The notes under the pieces were generated by a model that saw only the letters and a list, made by a program, of their open reading frames with translations, ran no database searches and was not told the DNA's origin. The translations under genes and the position numbers were made by a program. DNA of 64,000 nucleotides from Pseudoxanthomonas sp. YR558 (lineage in GTDB: Bacteria; Pseudomonadota; Gammaproteobacteria; Xanthomonadales; Xanthomonadaceae): contig NZ_FPCI01000002.1 of assembly GCF_900116385.1 (NCBI RefSeq), positions 248,001 through 312,000 on the forward strand. The letters run 5' to 3'. Of the stretch, positions 55,733 to 63,265 are shown in pieces (the stretch's first letter is position 1; every line of letters begins with the position of its first letter).

Positions 55733-57046
55733 TCAGCCCGCGATCGCGCGCACGGCGCGCAGGGCCTCGTCGACCTCGGCGGGCGTGTTCACCAGGCTCG
55801 GCGCCAACCGCGCGTAGCTGACTGCGTAGGGACTGGTGCTGGCGACGATGCGGCGTGCGAGCAACTGCTTCACGATGTCGGTGGGCGATACGCCGTCGAT
55901 TTCGAACGCCACCAATCCAGCGGACAACGCGGCGGCGCGCGGCGTGTGCATCTTCACCTTCGGCAGACGGGCCAGGCCCTGCTTCAGTTGGTCGTTCATG
56001 GCGGTGATGCGCGCCGCCACGCGCGGACGCTGCATCTGCCGGTGCATGCGGAAAGCCGCGGCCATCGCCCACTGGTGCTCGAAGGCATGGAAGCCGCCGG
56101 GCATCATCCGCGCCGCGTTGGCGGGACCCGAGGGCGGACGCTCTTCTGCCCAGGCCTTGTAGCTTTCCAGTTCGGTGAAGTTGGGCACCAGCGGCTGCAG
56201 GCGCGCCCAGTTCTCCGCGTTCGCCCATACCAGGCCGGTGCCGCGCGGGGCGAACATCCACTTGTGCGTACCGGCGCAGAAATAGTCCGCGCCCATCGTG
56301 GCGACCGTGTCGTCGGCCGATCCAAGCCCGTGCACGCCATCGACCACGAGCAGCGGCGGTGAAGGCAGGCCGCGCAGCATCGCCGCGATCTCGCGGATCG
56401 GCAGGCGGATGCCGGTGCTGGAGTGCACCCAGGTGATGCCGACCACGCGCGTGGCCGGACGCACCGCGGCCTTCAGGTTGCCGACGATCTCATCGACGCT
56501 GGCCGTGGCGGAGGACGCGAACAGCGCGATCTTCCGCATCGATGCGTTCGCGCGTGCGGTCGCCAGGCGGATGGATTCATGGTGCGAATAATGGTCATGA
56601 ACCGTCGTCAGCACCTCATCGCCGGCCTTCAGTGGCAGGCCGTGGTAGACCAGCGCGAGGCCTTCGGTCGTGCTCCGCGTCAGGCAGACCTCGGCTGCCT
56701 GCCCACCCAGGTAGTCCGCCGCCTCGGTGCAGACCTGCAAGGGCAGGTTGTGCGCGTCGTCCTCGAACATCGCCCGTTCGACCACCAGGAACGGGTTCGC
56801 ATCCATCGCGCGGCGATAGCCCTCGAGCGCTTCGCGCACCGGCGTCGGGTGGCTGGCGATGAAGAACGAGGCGAAGTGCAGGTAGGCCGGATCCAGCGCG
56901 AACTGCGCGCGTACCGCCTCCCAATCGGAGAGGTCGGGTAGGGTGGGGGTCTGCGCCGCCACCGCGGCGAGCAGGGGGCCGGGCAGCAGGGCCGTGGCGG
57001 CGAGGGCGGCGGGCGCCGCGAGCAGGTGTCGGCGGGACAAGGCCAT
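55733..57046 (-). CDS. Tat-exported class V aminotransferase-like PLP enzyme
   Basis: 437 residues with a twin-arginine signal (MALSRRHLLAAPAALAATALLPG). The PLP fold follows: VCLTRSTTEGLALVYHGLPLKAGDEVLTT, HSSTGIRLPIREIA, VVDGVHGLGS and the PLP-binding Lys in CAGTHKWMFAPRG. It resembles isopenicillin N epimerase / cysteine-desulfurase-like proteins. Tat export of a cofactor enzyme fits, since PLP is bound in the cytoplasm. Function in the periplasm is not known. It ends 127 bases upstream of the ECF gene on the same strand. Confidence 0.85.
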   Translation of the reverse strand: MALSRRHLLAAPAALAATALLPGPLLAAVAAQTPTLPDLSDWEAVRAQFALDPAYLHFASFFIASHPTPVREALEGYRRAMDANPFLVVERAMFEDDAHNLPLQVCTEAADYLGGQAAEVCLTRSTTEGLALVYHGLPLKAGDEVLTTVHDHYSHHESIRLATARANASMRKIALFASSATASVDEIVGNLKAAVRPATRVVGITWVHSSTGIRLPIREIAAMLRGLPSPPLLVVDGVHGLGSADDTVATMGADYFCAGTHKWMFAPRGTGLVWANAENWARLQPLVPNFTELESYKAWAEERPPSGPANAARMMPGGFHAFEHQWAMAAAFRMHRQMQRPRVAARITAMNDQLKQGLARLPKVKMHTPRAAALSAGLVAFEIDGVSPTDIVKQLLARRIVASTSPYAVSYARLAPSLVNTPAEVDEALRAVRAIAG

Positions 57047-57233
57047 GGTGCACCGGAGCCGGTGGCGTCGCGGGATGCGACAAGGGTGCCAACGGGAGGG
57101 TGCATCGCCCACGGCCACCGTCTGGCGGTTGCTTGCGCTGCTGCGTGCAAGCGACGCTCCATGGACCAGCGCGCTGGATCGTGGATCGGCCGCTGCACGT
57201 TGCAGATGAAACATTCGCGCGCCTGGGAAAGGC

Positions 57234-57243
57234 GTGATATCAC
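57234..57243. promoter_or_regulatory. 10-bp perfect palindrome upstream of the aromatic leader peptide
   Basis: GTGATATCAC (57234-57243) lies 9 bases before the leader-peptide ATG and overlaps where the leader's ribosome-binding and promoter region must be. It could be an operator or a -10 region; no matching -35 was found. Confidence 0.35.
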
Positions 57244-57252
57244 TACGCCCCG

Positions 57253-57330
57253 ATGAACCCGACCCGCGCCCGCTTTTGGTTTTGGTATTACCGCGATCCC
57301 ACGGCGGTGGCGAGGCTGCGTTCATTCTAG
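57253..57330 (+). CDS. Aromatic amino acid leader peptide (attenuator) of DAHP synthase
   Basis: A 25-codon frame from ATG 57253 to TAG 57328-57330. After MNPTRAR comes the run Phe-Trp-Phe-Trp-Tyr-Tyr (codons 57274-57291), then an ordinary tail ending RLRSF. Six aromatic codons in a row, three different aromatic residues, directly upstream of the first enzyme of aromatic synthesis, is the signature of a ribosome-stalling leader peptide like trpL or pheL. It has no Shine-Dalgarno that I can see, and no alternative coding role for this region was found. It is far too short to be expected by chance in this composition. Confidence 0.87.
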   Translation: MNPTRARFWFWYYRDPTAVARLRSF

Positions 57331-57363
57331 GTAGACACCAGAAGAATCCCCTTGAAGCCGCCA
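57308..57363 (+). promoter_or_regulatory. Predicted antiterminator pairing of the aromatic attenuator
   Basis: TGGC (57308-57311) and GGCT (57314-57317), inside the leader-peptide frame and downstream of its aromatic codons, can pair with GCCA (57360-57363) and AGCC (57356-57359) with a two-base bulge. This pairing consumes the left arm of the terminator, so the two structures exclude each other. Confidence 0.6.
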
Positions 57364-57384
57364 GCGAACCTGGCGGCTTTTTTA
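57355..57384 (+). terminator. Attenuator terminator between leader peptide and DAHP synthase
   Basis: GCCGCCAG (57357-57364) pairs perfectly with CTGGCGGC (57370-57377) around CGAAC, extended by AA/TT, followed by TTTTTTATT. It lies 25 bases after the leader stop and 21 bases before the gene start, so it can only act on transcripts heading into the DAHP synthase gene. Confidence 0.92.
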
Positions 57385-57404
57385 TTGACCCCGGAGAAAC
57401 CCCC

Positions 57405-58469
57405 ATGGCCCCCCATACCGACGATCTGCGCATCAGGAAACTCGATGAGCTGGTCACGCCCGCCGCGATCATCGGCGAGCTGCCGTGCGACGACGCGGTG
57501 TCGCAGACAGTGTCCGAAGCGCGCGACGCATTGCACGGCATCTTGCACGGACACGACGATCGCCTGGTGGTGGTGATCGGCCCGTGTTCGATCCACGATC
57601 CCGCCTCGGCAATGGAGTATGCGACGCGCCTGAAGCCGTTGCGCGATACGCTGGCCGGCGAGCTGGAAATCGTCATGCGCGTCTATTTCGAGAAGCCGCG
57701 CACGACCGTGGGCTGGAAGGGCCTGATCAACGATCCCGCGCTGGACGGCAGTTTCGACATCAACCGCGGCCTGCGCGTGGCGCGCGGCCTGCTGCGCGAC
57801 ATCAATGCGCTGGGCCTGCCGGCCGGATGCGAATACCTCGACACGATCTCGCCGCAGTACATCAGCGACCTGGTGGCCTGGGGCGCGATCGGCGCGCGTA
57901 CCACCGAGAGCCAGGTGCACCGCGAGATGGCCAGCGGCCTGTCCTGCCCGGTCGGTTTCAAGAACGGCACCGACGGCAACGTGAAGATCGCGGTGGACGC
58001 AGTGGGCGCGGCGTCGCATCCGCATCATTTCCTGGCGGTGACGAAGGAAGGGCGTTCGGCGATCGCGGCGACGGCCGGCAATCCGGATTGCCACGTCATC
58101 CTGCGCGGCGGCAAGGCGCCTAACTACGATGCGGCCAGCATCGAAGCGGCAAGCCAGGTGCTCGCGAAGGCCGGTCTGCCGGCGCGGCTGATGGTCGATG
58201 CCAGCCACGCCAACAGCGGCAAGAATCCCGACAACCAGCCCGCGGTGATCGACGACATCGCCTCGCAACTCGAGGGCGGCGAGCGGCGCATCGTCGGCGT
58301 GATGGTGGAAAGCCACCTCGTGGGCGGTCGGCAGGAACTGGTCGACGGCCAGCCGCTCCGCTACGGCCAAAGCATCACCGACGGTTGCCTCGGATGGGAG
58401 GCGTCGGTGCAGGTGTTGCAGCGGTTGGCCGAGGCGGTGCGCATCCGCCGACTCGCGAAGGCGGCATGA
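57405..58469 (+). CDS. aroG: 3-deoxy-7-phosphoheptulonate (DAHP) synthase, class I
   Basis: 354-residue first enzyme of the shikimate pathway: PEP + erythrose 4-phosphate to DAHP. Type I alpha motifs: VVVIGPCSIHDP, YFEKPRTTVGWKGLINDP, WGAIGARTTESQVHREMASGLSCPVGFKNGTDG, HVILRGGKAPNY, the metal-site DASHANSGKN and GVMVESHLVGG. The N-terminal extension (about 1-45) is the feedback-sensing region of this class; which amino acid inhibits it cannot be read with certainty. GGAG precedes the ATG at 57405, just after the attenuator terminator. Regulation by leader-peptide attenuation is inferred from the upstream structure. Confidence 0.95.
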   Translation: MAPHTDDLRIRKLDELVTPAAIIGELPCDDAVSQTVSEARDALHGILHGHDDRLVVVIGPCSIHDPASAMEYATRLKPLRDTLAGELEIVMRVYFEKPRTTVGWKGLINDPALDGSFDINRGLRVARGLLRDINALGLPAGCEYLDTISPQYISDLVAWGAIGARTTESQVHREMASGLSCPVGFKNGTDGNVKIAVDAVGAASHPHHFLAVTKEGRSAIAATAGNPDCHVILRGGKAPNYDAASIEAASQVLAKAGLPARLMVDASHANSGKNPDNQPAVIDDIASQLEGGERRIVGVMVESHLVGGRQELVDGQPLRYGQSITDGCLGWEASVQVLQRLAEAVRIRRLAKAA

Positions 58470-58597
58470 GCGCGGGCATCGAGGCGATGGCGAGGAAGTG
58501 ACTTCCGGCAGGTCGGATCGATGACCGTTGGCAACTGACCCGGTGCGGGGCGCGGACGAGACTGGCACCACGTTCCCGCCACCGACCGGAGTCCGCC

Positions 58598-59023
58598 ATG
58601 AATCGTTTCGCCCGCCGCGCTTTCTTCCTGTCCGCCCTGCTCGCCGCCACCGCCGGTGCGCAAGCCGCCGAACTGACCGTGGTGCTGCAGGACGTCCGCG
58701 CGCAGACGGGCCTGATCAAGGTCGCCCTGGTCGATTCGCAGGCCGGGTGGGATGGCAAGGCGGCGCCGGTGCAGGCCACGGGCGCGCCGCCCAGCGGCGA
58801 TCAGGCCACGTTCGTGTTCAAGGATCTCAAGCCGGGCGCGTATGCCGTGCTGATCACCCACGACGAGAATGGCAACGGCCAACTCGACACCAACATGATG
58901 GGCATGCCGGTCGAGGGCTACGGCTTCAGCAACAACCCGCGGGTGATGCGCAAGCCGACGTGGGACGAGGCGCGCTTCGAGCTGGTCGGCGAAGCGACCC
59001 ACATCGACGTGGCGCTGCGCTGA
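58598..59023 (+). CDS. DUF2141 family secreted protein
   Basis: 141-residue protein with a signal peptide (cleavage after GAQAA) and a small beta-sandwich: LTVVLQDVRAQTGLIKVALVD, then FKDLKPGAYAVLITHDENGNGQLDTN with an EF-loop-like calcium motif DENGNGQLD, and PVEGYGFSNNPRV. DUF2141 proteins are periplasmic and of unknown function, often next to carotenoid or lipid genes. It is separated from the following carotenoid oxygenase gene by 10 bases, so they form an operon. Confidence 0.88.
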   Translation: MNRFARRAFFLSALLAATAGAQAAELTVVLQDVRAQTGLIKVALVDSQAGWDGKAAPVQATGAPPSGDQATFVFKDLKPGAYAVLITHDENGNGQLDTNMMGMPVEGYGFSNNPRVMRKPTWDEARFELVGEATHIDVALR

Positions 59024-59033
59024 GACCGCCGCC

Positions 59034-60551
59034 ATGGATCGCCGCCGCTTCCTGCGCAACCTGCTCTCCGGTGCCACCGCCCTGGCCATCGCGCCCGCGC
59101 TGCTGCGGGGCGAACACGCCTTCGCCGGCGATCCCGTCCGCTTCGCCGACGGTCTGCGCGAACACCCGTGGCTGGCCGGTTGGAAATCCGTCCAGTCCGA
59201 GACCCTCGGCCCGGCGACCGTGTCGCTCGAAGGCCGCCTGCCGGTCGGCTTCGCCGGCACGCTGTACCGCAACGGCCCGGCCTGGACCGAGCGCGCCGGC
59301 TTCCGTTACGAACACTGGTTCGACGGCGACGGCATGGTGCATGGCTGGCGCTTCAACGGCGACGGCACACTGACCCACCACGCGCGCATGGTGGCCACGC
59401 CGAAGTTCACCCGCGAGCAGAAGGCGGGGAAATTCCTTTATCCGGTGGCCGGCACGACGATCCCCGGCATGCAGGCCATCCGCAACAACGACGATGCGAA
59501 CACCGCCAACACCTCGGTGACGATGATCAACGGCCGCCTGTTCGCGCTGTGCGAGGCCGGCTCGGCCTTCGAACTCGATCCCGACCAACTGACCACGCTG
59601 GGCCCGGTGACATGGCGGCCCGACCTGGCCGCGATCCCGTTCTCGGCGCATCCGCTGGTCGATCGCGACGGGTCGTCGTGGAATTTCGGTTCCATTTCGA
59701 TGCTGGGCGGCAACGGCCTGATGGTCTGGCATATCGGTCGCGATGGCGCGCTGGCATCCGCCGATGTGCTGGAGACGCCGGTGCCCGGTTACCTGCACAG
59801 CTTCGCGATGACCGATCGCCATCTGGTGTTCGTGTTGATTCCGTTCCGTTACACGGAAGGCTCCGGTGCGTTCTTCGAACGGCTGCGCTTCCAGCAGGAC
59901 CAAGCGCTGCGGATCGCGGTGGTCGACAAGGCGTCGCCGTCGGTCGCGCGCTGGTTCGAGGCCGACTTCGCCGCGATCTACCACTTCGGCGATGCCTTCG
60001 AGCGCGACGGCCGCATCGTGGTGCGCGCCGTGCAGCACCCCGACGTGGACGATGCGCGCTCGCCGATGAAGGCAGCGATGAGCGGGCAGGCGGAGGCGCA
60101 CGGCGGCCAGGGGCCGGTGCGCGAGCTCATGCTGGACCTGCGCAGCGGCCGCGCGCGCTGGGAAGACACCGGCGTCGCCGGCATCGAATTCCCAGTGTTC
60201 GACGCGCGTACGCCCTCCAGCGGGCCCGCCCGCCTGTACGCGCCGGTGCACGCAAGTGCGTCGACGGCGCCGTACTTCAACGGCATCGGTGCGTTCGACA
60301 TCGCGCGCGGACGCCGCCAAGTGCACGATTTCGGGCCGGACGTGCTCGTCGAAGAGCATCTGTTCGTGCCGCGCCCGGGCAGCCGGCGTCCGGACGAGGG
60401 CTGGCTGGTCGGCACGCTGCTGGACGGCAAGCGTGGCCGCAGCGGGATCGCGGTGTTCGATGCGCGACGCGTCGATGCCGGTCCGGTCGCGCAGGCGTGG
60501 CTGCCCTACACGGTGCCGTTGGGCTTCCACGGGCACTTCGCCGCGCGCTGA
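59034..60551 (+). CDS. Carotenoid oxygenase family protein, Tat-exported
   Basis: 505 residues. A twin-arginine signal (DRRRFLRNLLSGATALAIAPALL) precedes a seven-bladed propeller of the carotenoid cleavage dioxygenase family: LYRNGPAWTERAGF, HWFDGDGMVHGWRF. All four iron-binding His are visible: H206 (FSAHPLVD), H255 (YLHSFAMT), H317 (YHFGDAFE) and H499 (GFHGHF). It should cleave or isomerise a polyene or stilbene-like compound with O2, unusually in the periplasm. Substrate unknown. Expressed with the DUF2141 gene; 10 bases separate them. Confidence 0.88.
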   Translation: MDRRRFLRNLLSGATALAIAPALLRGEHAFAGDPVRFADGLREHPWLAGWKSVQSETLGPATVSLEGRLPVGFAGTLYRNGPAWTERAGFRYEHWFDGDGMVHGWRFNGDGTLTHHARMVATPKFTREQKAGKFLYPVAGTTIPGMQAIRNNDDANTANTSVTMINGRLFALCEAGSAFELDPDQLTTLGPVTWRPDLAAIPFSAHPLVDRDGSSWNFGSISMLGGNGLMVWHIGRDGALASADVLETPVPGYLHSFAMTDRHLVFVLIPFRYTEGSGAFFERLRFQQDQALRIAVVDKASPSVARWFEADFAAIYHFGDAFERDGRIVVRAVQHPDVDDARSPMKAAMSGQAEAHGGQGPVRELMLDLRSGRARWEDTGVAGIEFPVFDARTPSSGPARLYAPVHASASTAPYFNGIGAFDIARGRRQVHDFGPDVLVEEHLFVPRPGSRRPDEGWLVGTLLDGKRGRSGIAVFDARRVDAGPVAQAWLPYTVPLGFHGHFAAR

Positions 60552-60601
60552 CCTCGTGAGGCGCGCCTTGTGTGCGACGCGGGATGCGGCATCCTGTGCG
60601 G

Positions 60602-62779
60602 ATGGAACGGACATCCTTTCGCACCGTCGTGCGGCGCAGGTGGTGGTGGCTCCCGGTCGCCCTGGCGGCGCTCTACGTGGCCTATGTGCTCGCCGCCGCG
60701 ATCTTCCTCAATACCTCGCTGGGGCCGTCGGTCATCAATCGGCAGCCTGAGCGCTTCCAGATGCAGTGGGCGTCCGGCCGCAGTTGGTGGCCGGGGCGGG
60801 TGACGTTGACCGACGTGCGCCTGCAGGGCCAGGCACGGCGCGTGGCGTGGCAAGCGCAGGCTGCGCGCGTGCAGGGCAGGATCGCGCTGCAGCCGTTGCT
60901 GGAAAGGCGGCTGCATGTGCCGGAAGTCCGCGCGGACGATGTCGAAGGCGGCGTGCGCCGGATGGCCACGGCGTTGGTACCAACACCCGCACGCGCAGGC
61001 GGCTGGGAACTGCAATTCGATGCGATCGTCAGCGACAGCGTGCGGCGCGCCTTCTACGACGGGCTGGAGCTGACCGGGCAGGGGTCGGCGCGGGTCGGGT
61101 TCTACAAGCAGTTGCGCGGCGGACCGATGGAACTGCTGCCCTCCACCATGGATTTCAAGCAGGCGCGGCTGACCCACGACGGCGCCGAAGTGCTGCGCGA
61201 AACGACGCTGCATGCGGGGTTCGCGATCGACCGGCACCGGCGCGAGGACGCCGCCGGCATCGACAAGTTGCGCAAGACCCGGATCGATCTGGCCGTGGGC
61301 GGACGCACCGCAGGGCTCAACGTCGCGGTCAGTCCGCGTGGCGAGGTCTCACTGGCGCTCGCACCCGGCGAAGGCCGCGCGGACATCGACCTGGGCTTCG
61401 AGCGCGGCCAGCTGAAGCCGGGCGGGCGACTGCAATGGACGATGGCGGTGGCGGGCAACGACATTGCCGGTGCGGCGCGCCACGACATCCTCGGGATCGA
61501 TCTTGCCGTCGACCAGGACATCGTCGTGAAAGCGACGGTGCCACCGCAGGCGGATGGACGCCTGGCGGTGGAGGCCGACCTGCGCCTGCGTGGGCGCGAG
61601 GTGCCGTTGCGTGATTTTGCCGGCGTGTTGCCGCGCGCGTCGGGCCATGTGGTCGGCGCGTGGCATTTCGATTCGCTGCGTTGGCTGTCGGACCTCTTCC
61701 CGCAGGCCCCTTGGTTGGCGCTCGACGGCGCCGGCGCCGTCAGTGCCGATGTGCAGGTGGTGGACGGACGCCTGGCCGCAGGCAGCCGCATCGTCGTGCC
61801 GGGCGTGGATGCGGTGGCGGACGTGATGGGCAACCGCATCCGAGGACGCGCCCGCGCCGACATCCGCCTGGAGGCGGGCGCGCAGGGCGAACTCGTGCCA
61901 CGCCTGACGGCGGTGATGGAGCACTTCGACATCGCGTCGATGAAGGCGCCCACACACGCCTATGTGCGCGGGCGCAACCTGCGCCTGTGGCTCAACGCGG
62001 ACGGGTCGGTGGCGCAACTGCGCGACACGCTCAAGGCGCGCGTCGCCTTCGACGGCGCGACGGTGCCCGACCTGCGCGTCTACAACCCGTTCCTGCCACG
62101 CCGGCACATGCGCTTCGATGGCGGTGCCGGCGTGTTGAGCGGCGATCTGTCGCTCGACGCGGCAGGCGACGTGGGCCACGGCACGCTACGGATCGCCGGT
62201 CGCGGCACGCGCATGTTCCTGGCCGGACTGCAGCTGCGTGGCGATGTCGACCTCGGTGTGCGTCTGCGCCGCGCCGACTTGAAGCGCCGCGCGTTCGTGG
62301 CCGATGGCAGCACGCTGCAGGTGCGCAATGTCAGTTTCACCGAGCCTGGGGGCGAGGCGCGTCGCGGCTGGTGGGCCCGCGCCCGCTTCGGCAGGGCCCG
62401 GCTGGATATCGACGCGCCACTGGACGCCGGCGGCCGGGCGGAGGTGACGATGAAGGATGTCGGCTTCCTGCTGGCGTTGTTCTCCCGGAAAAAGGAGTAC
62501 CCCAGCTGGGTCTACAAGCTGCTCGACGCCGGCCAGGCTCAGGTGCAGGGACGCGTGCAGTGGCGGGACGACGTGCTGGTCCTGGACCGGCTGCAGGCCC
62601 GCAACGACCGCTACGAAGTGCTCGCCCGGCTGCGCTTGCAGGGTGGCCAGCGGCAGGGCGACCTGTACGCCAAGTGGCGGGTGCTGAGCCTCGGGGTGGA
62701 AATGCAGGGCACGGAGCGCACCTTCCACCCCGTTCGCGCACGGGCGTGGTACGACAGCCGTCCGAACTACCTGAAGTAG
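60602..62779 (+). CDS. AsmA/TamB-like large envelope protein
   Basis: 725 residues with one N-terminal membrane anchor (about 15-37, WWWLPVALAALYVAYVLAAAIFL) and a long periplasmic part of beta strands rich in V/L/D/G repeats (for example ARVQGRIALQPLLERRLHVPEVRADDVEGGVRR and LRIAGRGTRMFLAGLQLRGDVDLGVRLRRADLK). This matches AsmA-like bridge proteins that may move lipid between membranes, but I cannot name the subfamily. The ATG at 60602 begins MERTSFRTVVRRRWW; an ATG 30 bases upstream adds nothing. It follows the carotenoid oxygenase gene after 50 bases. Confidence 0.72.
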   Translation: MERTSFRTVVRRRWWWLPVALAALYVAYVLAAAIFLNTSLGPSVINRQPERFQMQWASGRSWWPGRVTLTDVRLQGQARRVAWQAQAARVQGRIALQPLLERRLHVPEVRADDVEGGVRRMATALVPTPARAGGWELQFDAIVSDSVRRAFYDGLELTGQGSARVGFYKQLRGGPMELLPSTMDFKQARLTHDGAEVLRETTLHAGFAIDRHRREDAAGIDKLRKTRIDLAVGGRTAGLNVAVSPRGEVSLALAPGEGRADIDLGFERGQLKPGGRLQWTMAVAGNDIAGAARHDILGIDLAVDQDIVVKATVPPQADGRLAVEADLRLRGREVPLRDFAGVLPRASGHVVGAWHFDSLRWLSDLFPQAPWLALDGAGAVSADVQVVDGRLAAGSRIVVPGVDAVADVMGNRIRGRARADIRLEAGAQGELVPRLTAVMEHFDIASMKAPTHAYVRGRNLRLWLNADGSVAQLRDTLKARVAFDGATVPDLRVYNPFLPRRHMRFDGGAGVLSGDLSLDAAGDVGHGTLRIAGRGTRMFLAGLQLRGDVDLGVRLRRADLKRRAFVADGSTLQVRNVSFTEPGGEARRGWWARARFGRARLDIDAPLDAGGRAEVTMKDVGFLLALFSRKKEYPSWVYKLLDAGQAQVQGRVQWRDDVLVLDRLQARNDRYEVLARLRLQGGQRQGDLYAKWRVLSLGVEMQGTERTFHPVRARAWYDSRPNYLK

Positions 62780-63051
62780 GCGGCGTTTCGTCGGCTTCGC
62801 GCGCCCGAACCGGGCGAGCCCTGTTCAGGTAAACGGAGTGAAGAACGTAATTTTGATTTCCAGCGGCGTCTAGTCAATTGGTCTGATATCGGTAACACCC
62901 TTTAAGGGCTTGGGTTTTGCTCGCATTCATATTCATGACATCACACCAAGAGGTACTGAACCCGCCGGTTCTGTTTTGCAGTGCAGCGTGCATGGTCTGT
63001 AACGGACCCTTCACGATGGCCCCGCATCCCGACGTGGGGGAGGGAGCAAGC

Positions 63052-63085
63052 CCGCAATTGGCCTAGCCTTTGCGGGCTTTTTTAT
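63052..63085 (+). terminator. Rho-independent terminator upstream of lipA
   Basis: AAGCCCGCAA pairs with TTGCGGGCTT around about 12 bases and is followed by TTTTTA. The next bases contain the inverted repeat TTTTTATTCC/GGAATAAAAA, which overlaps its tail and could work in the opposite direction. Confidence 0.85.
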
Positions 63086-63252
63086 TCCCGCTCCGCAGGA
63101 ATAAAAACCAAGCTTTGCTGCGCAAACTTTGGGCCCCGAGCCGCGCCACCACACCCCACGGCTTCGCCGCGCGCCCTGACTCAGAGGGCTCTGCCCCAGT
63201 CGCTGTCCCGTGCTCGAAGGCGGGTGCCGGCCAGAGGCGACCGGCGAAGCGT

Positions 63253-63258
63253 TAGAAT
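63253..63258 (+). promoter_or_regulatory. Probable -10 element of lipA
   Basis: TAGAAT ends 7 bases before the lipA ATG at 63266, and no Shine-Dalgarno precedes it, so the transcript may be leaderless. No clear -35 was found. Confidence 0.4.
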
Positions 63259-63265
63259 TGCCGCC

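Larger units (their letters stand above)
62780..63265 (+). other. Long non-coding region with several hairpins, candidate small RNA
   Basis: 486 bases without a convincing gene. On the plus strand I see GAACC-CGCC-GGTTC followed by TGTTTT (near 62967-62985), GGTC...GACC (near 62993-63007), a strong terminator at 63052-63085 and an adjacent inverted repeat TTTTTATTCC/GGAATAAAAA. A weak promoter-like TTGGTC-N17-TTTAAG lies near 62879. The pattern suits a structured small RNA or a regulated leader. It could also be only terminators of the upstream operon. Confidence 0.45.

Noticed and set aside
57253..57330. trpL or pheL leader of a trp/phe operon
   Set aside because: The gene immediately downstream is DAHP synthase, and the run mixes Phe, Trp and Tyr. 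There is no trpE or pheA after it within the window.
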